From contig NZ_OZ245754.1 of NCBI RefSeq assembly GCF_965227365.1, positions 3,782,001 through 3,846,000 of the forward strand: DNA of 64,000 nucleotides, in the 5' to 3' direction. Of this stretch, positions 32,795-44,222 are shown piece by piece. The DNA comes from Hwanghaeella sp965227365 (GTDB lineage Bacteria > Pseudomonadota > Alphaproteobacteria > UBA8366 > Aestuariispiraceae). Position numbers and translations under genes: made by a program. Numbering within the stretch: position 1 is the first letter of the stretch; every line of letters begins with the position of its first letter. The notes beneath the pieces are model-generated. The model searched no databases. It had not been told where the DNA came from and saw nothing but the letters and a program-made list of their open reading frames with translations.

Positions 32795-34726
32795 TCAACT
32801 GTCGTGGAAGTGATCGTAGATCTTCCTGGCCACGGCTGAGGATATCCCCTCCACCGCTTCCAGGTCCTTCAACCCGGCCCTGGCTACCGATCGCGCTGAT
32901 CCGAAACGCAACAGCAGCGCCTTTTTCCGTTTCGCCCCGATCCCGGCGATCTCGTCCAACGGTGAGGCCCCGATCGCTTTGGCCCGTTTCTGCCGGTGCG
33001 TTCCGATCGCAAAACGGTGGGCTTCGTCGCGCAGCCGCTGCACGAAATAGAGAACAGGATCCCGCGGCGGCAGCAGGAATGCTTCTTTTCCCGGAAGGTG
33101 AAACCGTTCGCGGCCGGCTTCGCGTTCCGGCCCCTTTGCGACACCGAGCAGCGCGACATCGTCGATTCCCAGTTCCGCGAAGACCTCTTCTGCCGTGCTC
33201 AACTGGCCCTTACCGCCGTCGACGATGACCAGGTCCGGCCACTGTCCCCTGTCCCTGTCGGGGTCTTCCTTCATCGCGCGGGTGAAGCGGCGGGTCAGTA
33301 CTTCCCGCATCATGGCGTAATCATCGCCCGCGCTGGCGCCGTCCCCGTCCTGCGAGGTCTTCACCGCCGTCTTGATGTTGAATTTGCGGTAAGCGTTCTT
33401 CATGAAGCCTTCCGGCCCCGCCACGATCATTCCGCCGATCGCATTCGTGCCGCCGGTATGGCTGTTGTCGTAAACCTCGACCCGCTCCAAGCGGTTCTCG
33501 AGGCCGAGTTTCTCGGCCAAACCGTCGAGTAATCGACGTTGCGTCGCGCTTTCCGACATCCGGCGTCCCAGCGCTTCCCGCGCATTGTCCAAGGCATGCG
33601 CAATCAACTGGCGCTTGGCGCCCCGTTGGGGCATCAGGATCGTGACCTTGCGGTCCGCCCGGATGGAAAAGGCTTCCTCCAGCAGGTCCGCTTCATCCGG
33701 TTCGATACTGACAAGGATTTCCTTCGGCGGCACGCGCCCGTCATAGAACTGCCCCAGAAAAGCCGCCAGGATCGCGGGCGGCTCCTGATCCTTGTCGTGG
33801 CTCGGAAAATAGGAACGGTTGCCATTGTTGCGCCCGCCGCGAAAGAAGAAGACCTGGACACAGGTCTGTCCGCCTTCCGTTTGCAGGGCCACGACATCCG
33901 CGTCGCTGACCCCTTCGACATTGATATCCTGATGCGTTTGAACCGAGGCCATCGCTCGGATCCGGTCACGCAGCGATGCCGCCCGCTCGAAATCCAGCGC
34001 CTCTGCCGCCGCCTCCATCTGGGCGGCCAGATCTTTCTGCACGGCCTGACTGTTGCCGGTCAGAAATCTCTTCGCCTGCTGGACCGAAGAGGCGTAGTCC
34101 ACTTCCGAGATCTTGCCGACACAGGGCGCGCTGCAGCGCTTGATCTGATACTGAAGACAGGGGCGGGTGCGGGTGGAGAAAATATTGTCCGAGCAATTCC
34201 GCAGCAGGAAGGCCTTCTGCAGCGCCGTCAGGGTCCGGTTCACCGCGCCGGCGGACGCATAGGGTCCGAAATACTCACCCGGCCGGTTGCGGGCACCGCG
34301 ATGTTTGACGATTTGCGGAAAATCGTGGTCACCGCGGATCAGGATATCCGGAAAGCTCTTATCGTCCCGCAGCAGGATATTGTAACGGGGCCGAAGCTGC
34401 TTGATGAGGTTCGATTCGAGAAGCAGCGCCTCCACCTCGGTATGGGTGGTGACGAATTCCATCGATGCGGTTTCGGCGACCATCCGCTGCAGCCGGATCG
34501 GCAGCCTGTGGGGATGGGCGTAGGTCTGGACGCGCTTCTTGAGGCTGCGGGCCTTCCCGACATACAGCACGTCGCCTCGCGGGTTCAGCATCCGGTAAAC
34601 GCCCGGTCCCAGCCCAAGCCGCGGCAAGTATCCGCCAATGATACTTGCGCCCGTCGTCAGGCTCGGTCGGGCATCATCGAGCTCAAGACCCGGGTCCGTG
34701 TCGTTCTTGGTATCGGAAGGCGTCAT
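32795..34726 (-). CDS. uvrC: UvrABC excinuclease subunit C
   Basis: This 643-residue nuclease makes both incisions in nucleotide-excision repair. Domains in order are the GIY-YIG nuclease (PGVYRMLNPRGDVLYVGKA near residue 40), a Cys-rich segment (CLQYQIKRCSAPCVG) and a UVR domain that binds UvrB (FERAASLRDRIRAM near 230). Next come the RNase H-like nuclease (VEVYDNSHTGGTNAIGGMIV and VIVDGGKGQL) and C-terminal helix-hairpin-helix repeats (IAGIGAKRKKALL). The length is normal. uvrB lies 2 kb upstream on the same strand. Confidence 0.97.
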   Translation of the reverse strand: MTPSDTKNDTDPGLELDDARPSLTTGASIIGGYLPRLGLGPGVYRMLNPRGDVLYVGKARSLKKRVQTYAHPHRLPIRLQRMVAETASMEFVTTHTEVEALLLESNLIKQLRPRYNILLRDDKSFPDILIRGDHDFPQIVKHRGARNRPGEYFGPYASAGAVNRTLTALQKAFLLRNCSDNIFSTRTRPCLQYQIKRCSAPCVGKISEVDYASSVQQAKRFLTGNSQAVQKDLAAQMEAAAEALDFERAASLRDRIRAMASVQTHQDINVEGVSDADVVALQTEGGQTCVQVFFFRGGRNNGNRSYFPSHDKDQEPPAILAAFLGQFYDGRVPPKEILVSIEPDEADLLEEAFSIRADRKVTILMPQRGAKRQLIAHALDNAREALGRRMSESATQRRLLDGLAEKLGLENRLERVEVYDNSHTGGTNAIGGMIVAGPEGFMKNAYRKFNIKTAVKTSQDGDGASAGDDYAMMREVLTRRFTRAMKEDPDRDRGQWPDLVIVDGGKGQLSTAEEVFAELGIDDVALLGVAKGPEREAGRERFHLPGKEAFLLPPRDPVLYFVQRLRDEAHRFAIGTHRQKRAKAIGASPLDEIAGIGAKRKKALLLRFGSARSVARAGLKDLEAVEGISSAVARKIYDHFHDS

Positions 34727-35350
34727 CGTGCCCTATCATTCCCTATGCCGCGTGCCATCGGCAACTGATCGCCGCCAGCCGGTGCGCTAACTTCCTGAAA
34801 TATCACGGCCTTCATGGATTGATTCGTCTATCCACCAAACCTGTGGATAAGTTTGTTGGTAAAACCGACATGCGGGGCCCTTCGCCCCGGAATCCATGGG
34901 TTTGGACCAGTTTGCCCAATTTTTGGGCAAACGCTATAAGCTATTGAAAACAAACAATTCAAATCGTCCAAAATATGAATCTGATATGACGCACAGGTTG
35001 ATTATCGACAAGCGTTAAAGAAAGTCAGGGGCTTAGCCGGGCTGTGCAAAAGATTTCACGAGTCAACAGCAAAAATGCCGAATCTCATAAAATTACGCTG
35101 CTTCTGTCCTCGCCATGACTTGCGATGAAATCATCCCAAATCGTGAAGTACCTAGATAAGTTTCCGTAAAGGGAAATTCCCAAATGCACGAATTCTATTG
35201 GCTGCGATGTCGAAGATGTTGAGCGAGTACTTGTGCGGGCCGTGTAACTAATACATCAGCAAACACGGATCAATCCCGGCAAAAAAACCGATCCCGGCGG
35301 CCCTTCCCTGGCAAGGCGACCTGCAAACGCAATCGTCTACCGGTCGGGCC
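34727..35350. other. Gene-free, AT-richer stretch between folB and uvrC
   Basis: These 624 bp hold no open frame I can support and are visibly less GC-rich than the rest. I see a perfect DnaA-box sequence TGTGGATAA at 34842-34850 and a one-mismatch box TTATCGACA at 35002-35010. There is a GC hairpin CGGGGC/GCCCCG at 34873-34889. A perfect 10-bp inverted repeat GTTTGCCCAA/TTGGGCAAAC with a TTT centre lies at 34910-34932, and GGGAAATTCCC at 35171-35181. A 12-codon open frame from 35184 with GGGAA before it could encode a tiny Cys-ending peptide, but nothing supports it. The uvrC promoter must lie here. Confidence 0.5.
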
Positions 35351-35767
35351 TCATTTCTTCACGCGAACGATTTCGTATCCCACGGCGGCGCAATCGCCGT
35401 AGACATCGAGTTTACTCGTCGCCACCCGGACGCCCGCGACCTGGTCAGGCTCCAAGCACTTGTCGGCAATCGCTTCTGCGAGGGTCTCCTGCAGGTTGAT
35501 ATGGCCGCTCTGGACGATTTCCTTGATCTCCTCGCGGACGAAATCGTAGTCGAGCACATTGTCGATATGGTCTTCGATCGGCCCATTGAAGGGCCGTAGA
35601 TACAGATCCACGTCGATATTGACGCGCTGCGTGCGCCCGATTTCATGAGCCATGATGCCGATATTCGCGTCGACAACGAAGCCGCGCAGAAACAGGCGGC
35701 GGCATTCCCCCTCCGACCGGAGACGGTCATTCAAGGAACGCGAGAGGAAATCAACATCGTCGGGCAC
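35351..35767 (-). CDS. folB: Dihydroneopterin aldolase family protein
   Basis: This 138-residue protein matches FolB, which cleaves 7,8-dihydroneopterin to 6-hydroxymethyl-dihydropterin in folate synthesis. Family features are LRGFVVDANIGIMAHEIGRTQ near residue 24, VLDYDFVREEIKEIV near 70, and LQETLAEAIADKCLE near 90 with the catalytic-region Glu. The C-terminal VRVATSKLDV is also typical. The GTG at 35767 is chosen because GGAGG precedes it at a 7-base spacing; 20 further codons upstream are open but unlike the family. A TATATATA stretch within a small dyad (35825-35841) may be its promoter. A pteridine-reductase-like SDR gene lies upstream. Confidence 0.88.
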   Translation of the reverse strand: MPDDVDFLSRSLNDRLRSEGECRRLFLRGFVVDANIGIMAHEIGRTQRVNIDVDLYLRPFNGPIEDHIDNVLDYDFVREEIKEIVQSGHINLQETLAEAIADKCLEPDQVAGVRVATSKLDVYGDCAAVGYEIVRVKK

Positions 35768-35843
35768 GGCCCATCCTCCACAAAAATCCGGCAAGCAGCT
35801 TGCCTCAATCCAACAAATAGGATGCACCTATATATAAGGTGTC

Positions 35844-36647
35844 CTAATCCCCACTTCCCTTGGCACCATTGCCGGAACGAGCGTTCTTGGGGGAATCCGC
35901 GTCCAGGAACATGATATCGCGATCCATTGCGCTCAAGCGCTGACCACAATCCACCGGCAGGACAGCCCCTGTGACCGCCGTCGCGCGCACCAGATACCGT
36001 ACGGCATCGACTATGTCATCAATCGTCGTACCACGTTCCATGGGGGTCATTGCATGCACCTGAGCGAACTGTTCTTGCGATTGGTCGCCACTTCGAAGCG
36101 TCAAACCCGGGGCAACAGCATTCACGCGGCATTTCGGCGCCGCTGCCTGGGCCAGCATTTCCGTCGCCCCTTTCAGTCCAAGCTTGCTCAACGTGTACGT
36201 ATAAAAATCGGGATTCAGATTGAACAGTTTCTGGTCCAGCAGGTTTATGACGCAGCCCTCGACATCCTCCGGAAGGTCCTCGATCAGCCGTTGCGCCAGG
36301 TGCAGCGGCGCACGCAGGTTCACGGCCATGTGCCTGTCGAAAGACTGGATCGTCCAATCCTCCGCAAGGTCGTATTCAAACAGCGAGGCGCTGTTGATCA
36401 GGCATTGGGCCGGCCCCAGGCGGGTCTTGATATTCGCCATCATGGCTTCGATATCGCCGCCGACACCCAGATCCGCGCGAAAAGCCATCGCCTTGGGCCC
36501 CATTGCTTCAACGGCACGGACCGTTTCTTCAGCCTCCTCTTCGGAACTCCGATAGTGGACCGCTATGTCGAAACCATCTTCCGCCATCGCCAATGCGAGG
36601 CCCCGACCGATACGTTTCCCGGCGCCGGTTACGATTGCAACGGGCAT
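35844..36647 (-). CDS. SDR-family oxidoreductase, FolM/pteridine reductase-like
   Basis: This 267-residue short-chain dehydrogenase has the nucleotide motif TGAGKRIGRGLA, where the Arg after the glycines (TGxxxRxG) marks the pteridine reductase/FolM group. Others are LINSASLFEYD, the active-site YTYTLSK (Tyr-x3-Lys), and NAVAPGLTL. Such enzymes reduce dihydromonapterin or dihydrofolate to tetrahydro forms. Its position directly before folB supports a pteridine role. AGGAGGGGG lies just before the ATG. The C-terminal 25 residues are a low-complexity tail. Confidence 0.83.
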   Translation of the reverse strand: MPVAIVTGAGKRIGRGLALAMAEDGFDIAVHYRSSEEEAEETVRAVEAMGPKAMAFRADLGVGGDIEAMMANIKTRLGPAQCLINSASLFEYDLAEDWTIQSFDRHMAVNLRAPLHLAQRLIEDLPEDVEGCVINLLDQKLFNLNPDFYTYTLSKLGLKGATEMLAQAAAPKCRVNAVAPGLTLRSGDQSQEQFAQVHAMTPMERGTTIDDIVDAVRYLVRATAVTGAVLPVDCGQRLSAMDRDIMFLDADSPKNARSGNGAKGSGD

Positions 36648-36683
36648 CAGCCCCCTCCTAGAAAAAGTTAGCCGTCCCTGCCG

Positions 36684-38891
<2,208 letters not shown>

Positions 38892-38993
38892 GATTTCGAT
38901 CTGCCGCAGTTCAAACGCCGGACGCGGCCGCCGCGCCGGTGCCTTCGAATATAGGGCTTGAGGACCAGCTTACAAACGCGACCTGCCGTCCCT

Positions 38994-39623
38994 TCACCGT
39001 GCCGAGGCTACATCCGCCGGATCGCTCAATTCCCTGCTCGTTTCCCTGGCGGCCAACAGGACGTATCGGAGCGAGCCGCCCGGCTCGAGACCGTTGAACG
39101 GGTAGCAGGTCACCAAGACCAGGGGTGCCTCGCCGTCATCGGCGACAATGGCGATATCATCCTGATCGCGCACCGCGATCTCACGCACCCGATAAGCGAC
39201 CGGGGGGCCGTTTGCGGTCTGGACAAGTAGACGGTCGTCGAGGCGGATCTCCTGAAGAAAGGAGAAATGCGTGTCCCGATGACCGAACATCACATGAACG
39301 CCGCCAGGACTGGACAGCACGGGGCCGAAGGCGAGCGCCCTGCCATTCGCGCCCTCCAGAATGAAACGCTCCACCTGCAAGCGCGGCACCTGCAGGTGCA
39401 GGACGGGTCGCGTATCGGCCCAGGGCCAGGGCGGCGGCGCCGGCCCGCCCGCATCAACGGCCGAGGCCCAGGCCCGCTTGATCAGGATCGGGGCGAGCCA
39501 GGCTTTCCCCAGATGCAGGGCCGCCCCGCCGCCGACCCAAACGAAAACGGACAAGGCGACAGCCCCGCATATCAACAGAAACCCGCGGGACCGCGCCGTT
39601 TGGTGAAACCGGCGACGCTTCAT
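38994..39623 (-). CDS. Class GN (marine proteobacterial) sortase
   Basis: This 209-residue membrane-anchored transpeptidase has an N-terminal basic segment and helix (FLLICGAVALSVFVWV), then the sortase domain. The catalytic His is in MFGHRDTHFSFL near residue 107, the catalytic Cys in LVTCYPFNG near 173, and the Arg in GGSLRYVLLA. The ATG at 39623 overlaps the stop of the upstream target gene by 4 bases, which implies translational coupling. Class GN sortases of proteobacteria normally have one dedicated substrate encoded next door, and that is the case here. Confidence 0.9.
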   Translation of the reverse strand: MKRRRFHQTARSRGFLLICGAVALSVFVWVGGGAALHLGKAWLAPILIKRAWASAVDAGGPAPPPWPWADTRPVLHLQVPRLQVERFILEGANGRALAFGPVLSSPGGVHVMFGHRDTHFSFLQEIRLDDRLLVQTANGPPVAYRVREIAVRDQDDIAIVADDGEAPLVLVTCYPFNGLEPGGSLRYVLLAARETSRELSDPADVASAR

Positions 39624-41821
39624 ACCGGGTTCACCTGCCGCCGCATTGCCGCCCAAAGGCAGACCATTGCAGCGATGCCGGCCGCGAGGGCGACCAGCAG
39701 ATCACGCAGCCATCCGACCGCCGTCGCGGGCCCCGCGACCTGAACCGACGCGAGCGTATGCATGCCGGATTTTCCAGATCCGTCGCGACGCGCTTCTTCC
39801 GTCGCCGCCCCGTCGCCGCCGATCCGGTCCGAGGTTGCCCGCGGCATTTCCCTCTCGACCGCGACGAAGCTCGTATATTTCCCGGCGATACCATGGGCCA
39901 GGGCAATCTCGATCGATTCCGTCCGGATACGGTCCGAATCTGCCCCCATGCGGCGCAAATCATCCAGGTTTTCCAGTTTCTCCCGGGCCCAGAGTTTCGC
40001 CAGCCCAGGTGCTTCACGGGCGATATCCGTATCGATCGCGGTCGCCCAGGCTTCGCCGTTCAACGTTCCCCCCAAGCTCAACTCCTCGACCTCGACATTC
40101 GTGCGCATCACGAAATAGAGCGGCTCGCCCGCATAGAGGTCCGGCAGGTTCCGCGGATAGATCTCTGTTTCCGGTCCACTAGACAGGGAGGCCGTGCGCA
40201 CGGCGACACCCAGATCCGTCAACTGGACGGCCTGCAACTTGCGATAAAGCGCATCGATTTTACCGCCCGCTTCATCGACGCGGTCGATATTCAGGAACAC
40301 ACCACGTCCGGTTTCCGCAGCCTTGCGCATGAACCAGCTGTTCGGAGCCGGCCCCAAGCCGATGGTGAACAAACGCGCATCCCCGATATTGGCCGCGGTC
40401 ATCCCGAACAGGGCGGTCTCGTTCGATACCGCACCGTCGGTCAGGAAGACGATCTGGCGCAAGTTTCCGTTTCTTTCCGCTGCCGGTCCCGGCAGGGCGG
40501 CGCGCAGCGCGGGCGCCATATTCGTGCCGCCATCCGATACAAGGCCGGCGACATAGCCGCGCGCCAATCGCAACGTATTGCCGGAAACCGGCACCGATTC
40601 CCCGAAGAGCCGGTGCATCTCCGAATTGAACTGGATGATTTCAAACCGGTCCTGCGGGCGCAGGCCGTCCAGCGCGCTGAGCAGGGCCGCCTTGGCCTGG
40701 TCTAGCGCGTCGCCATGCATGGAGCCCGAGGTGTCGACGACGAAACGGACGTCCCGAGCCGGCACCTTCGTTGCGGCGGGTTTTAACGGGGAAAGCACCG
40801 CCATGTAGTAGTGCTGCCCGTTCAGAGCCTCATGGAAAAGCATCGCGGCCGGTTCCGCTGTTTCGGCCAGCCGCCAGCGCAGGACAAAATCCCGGTCCGC
40901 CGGCACGTAGCGGTCACGCAAGGCGATGTCGGCAATGTCCTCATCCTCTCGCCGCACCATCAGGTCATGGCTCGGGCTGTCGATCGAGGCGATGTCACCG
41001 CCGGCTTTGAGCCGAACGACGAAGGCTGCCGGGAAACCGAAGGGCGCCTTCGGATCATTTGTCTCCAGCACCGCCCCATTGTCGGCCAGTTCCGCCATCA
41101 GCGTGTCCCAATCCTTGATAGCGGCGGAAACCATATGCTGCTGCGGCATGAAGCGCGGCGTGATGACTTGCGGCAAGCGCAGTTCGAACACACCGTCCTT
41201 CGGCTTCACCGTCGTCTGGTATTCCAGATCGACCGAGACCAGCTCTCCGCCCGCGATATTGGCGAGATCCGTCGTGAAGATGTTCGGCCGCAGGGATTCG
41301 ACGAGGCCCGCCCGTTTTCCGGCCACCCGCGCCCGTTCGAAGGTTTGCCGGGCTTCCACTTTCTCCTTCAGCAACCCTTCGATCCATTTATCCCCAAACC
41401 GGATATTCAGTTTGTCTACTGCGGCATCGTCGGGCAGCGGAAAGAGATAACGCGCATCGACTTCCGCCGGGGCCTCGTTCACGAACACCTGCCGGATCCG
41501 CGCCCGGGCAACCGCACCGGATATTTCGACGGCGGCATAGCTGGCCAGCAACCGTGCCTGCCAGGCCTGGGCCGCCTCCGACTGGTCCATCAGCATCAGC
41601 CCGAAGCCGGTTTCCTGTTCAAGTTCAAGGACGCCGGGGCTGCGATCCGGGGTGACGGAACTTTGGGCCAAGGCCCGGTCCGCCTCGAAAAGGCAGATCG
41701 CCGCGAACAGGGTGCAAAAGGCCATTCCCGTCACCGTCTGCCCTTTTTGAAGCCAGCCCAATCTGGATGGCGCGGTGTGAAAGCGAATGGCACCCCAAAC
41801 TGAAATTCTATCGATGATCAT
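39620..41821 (-). CDS. Sortase target protein with VIT and von Willebrand A domains
   Basis: This 733-residue protein has an N-terminal signal segment (MAFCTLFAAICLFEADRALAQ in part, residues about 33-52) and a VIT domain (IRQVFVNEAPAEVDARYLFPLPD). A VWA domain follows with the MIDAS motif DTSGSMHGDAL near residue 365 and DGGTNMAPAL. The C-terminal membrane helix (LLVALAAGIAAMVCLWAAM) ends in RRQ. This is the 'marine proteobacterial sortase target' architecture. The expected LPxTG-like motif before the helix is not seen; the nearest candidate is VAGPATAV. GGGAG precedes the ATG at 41821. The protein is probably displayed on the cell surface or periplasmic face; its partner is unknown. Confidence 0.88.
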   Translation of the reverse strand: MIIDRISVWGAIRFHTAPSRLGWLQKGQTVTGMAFCTLFAAICLFEADRALAQSSVTPDRSPGVLELEQETGFGLMLMDQSEAAQAWQARLLASYAAVEISGAVARARIRQVFVNEAPAEVDARYLFPLPDDAAVDKLNIRFGDKWIEGLLKEKVEARQTFERARVAGKRAGLVESLRPNIFTTDLANIAGGELVSVDLEYQTTVKPKDGVFELRLPQVITPRFMPQQHMVSAAIKDWDTLMAELADNGAVLETNDPKAPFGFPAAFVVRLKAGGDIASIDSPSHDLMVRREDEDIADIALRDRYVPADRDFVLRWRLAETAEPAAMLFHEALNGQHYYMAVLSPLKPAATKVPARDVRFVVDTSGSMHGDALDQAKAALLSALDGLRPQDRFEIIQFNSEMHRLFGESVPVSGNTLRLARGYVAGLVSDGGTNMAPALRAALPGPAAERNGNLRQIVFLTDGAVSNETALFGMTAANIGDARLFTIGLGPAPNSWFMRKAAETGRGVFLNIDRVDEAGGKIDALYRKLQAVQLTDLGVAVRTASLSSGPETEIYPRNLPDLYAGEPLYFVMRTNVEVEELSLGGTLNGEAWATAIDTDIAREAPGLAKLWAREKLENLDDLRRMGADSDRIRTESIEIALAHGIAGKYTSFVAVEREMPRATSDRIGGDGAATEEARRDGSGKSGMHTLASVQVAGPATAVGWLRDLLVALAAGIAAMVCLWAAMRRQVNPV

Positions 41822-42076
41822 GGTCGTCTCCCTGGTCCGTTTGGCTCAGTCCGCCTGTTGCGCCTTTCAAGGAGAACACTGCGATGGGGCGAGACTGGGG
41901 CCGGAATGGGGCCAAGTCGGGGCAATTTCTGGGCATCTCCGCCCCTATTCCCCTGCTTTCACTGGGCCATAGCGGGGTAGGTTTCGTTTGATCAGACCCG
42001 CCCGGGGGGCTACCGTTCGCCGCACGACAAACCGGGCGCCGGGGATGGCGCCTCAGACAATTGGGGGAACTCCGCG

Positions 42077-43279
42077 ATGTCCTTTCTCGCCGACCGGCTG
42101 GACCTGATCAAACCTTCGCCGACGGTTGCCGTGAACACCAAGGCGAACGAATTGAAGGCCGAGGGCCGCGACGTGATCGGCCTGGGCGCGGGCGAACCGG
42201 ATTTCGACACGCCCGAACACATCAAGGAAGCCGCCTATGCGGCGATCCGCGAGGGCAAGACGAAATACGCATCGCCGGCCGGTATCATCGAATTGCGCAA
42301 GGCGATCTGCGACAAGCTGAAACGCGACAACGGCCTGACCTACACGCCCGACCAGATCCAGGTCGGTTGCGGCGGCAAGCAGACGATCTACAACGCCTTC
42401 ATGGCGACGGTTAACCCCGGCGACGAAGTCATCATTCCGGCACCCTACTGGGTGACCTATCCGGACCTGACCATGCTGTGCGAAGGCAAACCGGTCGTCG
42501 TCAACTGCACCCAGGACAGCAATTTCAAGCTGACCCCGGAGCAGCTTCGCGCGGCGATCACGCCGAAGACCAAATGGCTGGTACTGAACAGTCCGTCCAA
42601 CCCGACCGGATCGGGCTATTCCAAGGAAGACCTGCGGGCACTAGCCGACGTGCTGCTGGAGCACGAGCATGTCTGGATCATGACCGACGACATGTACGAG
42701 TTCCTGGTCTATGACGGGTTCGAATTCGCGACCATCGCACAGGTCGAACCGAAACTGTATCCGCGCACCTTGACCCTGAACGGCCTGTCCAAGGCCTATT
42801 GCATGACGGGTTGGCGCGTCGGCTACGCGGCCGGTGACAAGGACCTGATCAAGGCCATGAACAAGCTGCAATCGCAGTCGACCACCTCGACCTCGACGAT
42901 CAGCCAATGGGCCAGTGTCACCGCGCTGAACGGCGACCACGCCTTCATCGAAGAAAACAACAAGGTCTTCGTGCAGCGTCGCGATCTGGTTGTTTCCATG
43001 TTGAACCAGGCGGACGGGATCGACTGTCTGACACCACAGGGTGCCTTCTATGTGTATCCTTCGATCAAGGGATTGATCGGCAAGAAGACGCCGGACGGAA
43101 AAGTGATCGAGACCGACGAGGATTTCGTTACCTATCTGCTGGAAACCGAAGGCGTCGCCGCGGTGCATGGAGAGGCCTTCGGCCTGTCGCCGCATTTCCG
43201 CATCTCCTACGCCACCGCGACGGAACTGCTGGAAGAGGCCTGCATGCGGATCCAGCGCGCCTGCGCCGCCTTGACCTGA
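42077..43279 (+). CDS. Aspartate aminotransferase (class I, subgroup Ib type)
   Basis: This 400-residue PLP enzyme transfers amino groups between aspartate/glutamate and oxo acids. LADRLDLIKPSPTVAVN is the typical bacterial start. LGAGEPDFDTPEHI, NSPSNPTGSGYS, DDMYEFLVYDGFEF, and the PLP Lys in LNGLSKAYCMTGWRVGY are all conserved, as is HFRISYAT with the substrate Arg. A GGGGGAA stretch precedes the ATG. A hydratase gene follows after about 45 bp. Some members also accept aromatic or prephenate substrates, so specificity is inferred. Confidence 0.94.
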   Translation: MSFLADRLDLIKPSPTVAVNTKANELKAEGRDVIGLGAGEPDFDTPEHIKEAAYAAIREGKTKYASPAGIIELRKAICDKLKRDNGLTYTPDQIQVGCGGKQTIYNAFMATVNPGDEVIIPAPYWVTYPDLTMLCEGKPVVVNCTQDSNFKLTPEQLRAAITPKTKWLVLNSPSNPTGSGYSKEDLRALADVLLEHEHVWIMTDDMYEFLVYDGFEFATIAQVEPKLYPRTLTLNGLSKAYCMTGWRVGYAAGDKDLIKAMNKLQSQSTTSTSTISQWASVTALNGDHAFIEENNKVFVQRRDLVVSMLNQADGIDCLTPQGAFYVYPSIKGLIGKKTPDGKVIETDEDFVTYLLETEGVAAVHGEAFGLSPHFRISYATATELLEEACMRIQRACAALT

Positions 43280-43324
43280 CAAAAACCAAATCAACGGATT
43301 TCGATAGTGAGTGAGACTGTGCCC

Positions 43325-44098
43325 ATGAACTGGAGTGCAAGCGCGAAAATTCTGGCCGATGCGCGGCTGAACGATGTTCGACTGGACGATCCGCCGCGGC
43401 CCGACCCGCAGAATACGGAGGAAGCCTACACACTCCAGGAGGCGGTTACTTCGGAACTCGGTTTTGAGATCATCGGCTGGAAAGTTGGTGCGACCAACGC
43501 CCTCGCCCAAGCGGCGCTGGGCGCGAACGAACCGTTCGCCGGTCCGATCTTCAGGGAAAGGACGTTCGAAGGCTCGGCGGAATTGAAAACCGCCGCCGAT
43601 GCCCTGCGGATCCCTGAGGCGGAATTTGCCCTGATGCTGAAAGCCGATCTTCCGGCCCGCAGCGCCGCCTATGGAGCGGATGAAGTGGCCGCCGCCGTCG
43701 GCAGCGTTCATCCGGCGATAGAAGTCGTGAACAAGCGGCTGGCCGGGGATTTCGGAGACCACGTGAACCGCGTGATCGCCGATGGCGGCGCGAACCACGC
43801 CTTCATTTACGGCAAGGGAACGCAAGACTTCGACCCGAACGCGTTGTCGAGCCACCCGGTCAAGGTCACCGTTAACGGTATGGACAAAGCGGCGGGCAGC
43901 GGTGGAAACGTCATGGGGAGCCCGCTGAACGTTCTTGCCTGGCTGGCCAACCATATGAGCCGGCGCGGCCTCGGCCTGAAAGCGGGACAATGGGTGAGCA
44001 CGGGACTGACGACCGAGGTGTTTCAGGTTCGACGGGGCGACACGGTCCTTGCTGATTTCGGGCCTTTCGGCTCCGTTTCGGTGAAATTCCTGGATTAA
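43325..44098 (+). CDS. 2-keto-4-pentenoate hydratase/fumarylacetoacetate hydrolase-type protein
   Basis: This 257-residue protein belongs to the MhpD-like hydratase/decarboxylase branch of the FAH superfamily. It has GWKVGATNALAQAALG near residue 52, the acidic metal motif in IPEAEFALMLKADLP near 98, HPAIEVVNKRL near 130, and LAWLANHMSRRGLGLKAGQWVSTG. These enzymes add water to 2-oxo-4-pentenoates in meta-cleavage pathways, but no aromatic degradation genes are nearby, so the substrate is open. The frame has a GTG at 43307 and an ATG at 43325; neither has a strong ribosome site. A good terminator follows. Confidence 0.82.
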   Translation: MNWSASAKILADARLNDVRLDDPPRPDPQNTEEAYTLQEAVTSELGFEIIGWKVGATNALAQAALGANEPFAGPIFRERTFEGSAELKTAADALRIPEAEFALMLKADLPARSAAYGADEVAAAVGSVHPAIEVVNKRLAGDFGDHVNRVIADGGANHAFIYGKGTQDFDPNALSSHPVKVTVNGMDKAAGSGGNVMGSPLNVLAWLANHMSRRGLGLKAGQWVSTGLTTEVFQVRRGDTVLADFGPFGSVSVKFLD

Positions 44099-44135
44099 CA
44101 GGCAACCTTTTCCACCGTACCGACGTTGATGAAAG

Positions 44136-44159
44136 CGGGGCGAATTTCGCCCCGTTTTT
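44136..44159 (+). terminator. Rho-independent terminator after the hydratase gene
   Basis: CGGGGCGA/TCGCCCCG arms (44136-44143 and 44147-44154) with a short ATT loop are followed by TTTTT. Confidence 0.88.
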
Positions 44160-44184
44160 GCTGCAAACTCAGCAATCTATTTCC

Positions 44185-44212
44185 TTGCATTTTACGATAC
44201 ATTTCCTATCTC
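44185..44212 (+). promoter_or_regulatory. Predicted dps promoter
   Basis: TTGCAT (44185-44190) and TATCTC (44207-44212), 16 bases apart, form a plausible sigma70-type promoter. Transcription would begin near 44219, immediately before the Irr-like box. Confidence 0.4.
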
Positions 44213-44222
44213 TGTATTGTTG

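Noticed and set aside
34727..35350. Chromosome origin of replication
   Set aside because: Only one perfect and one imperfect DnaA box were found, and the neighbours (uvrC, folB) are not those usually seen at alphaproteobacterial origins; kept only as a weak idea among the findings.
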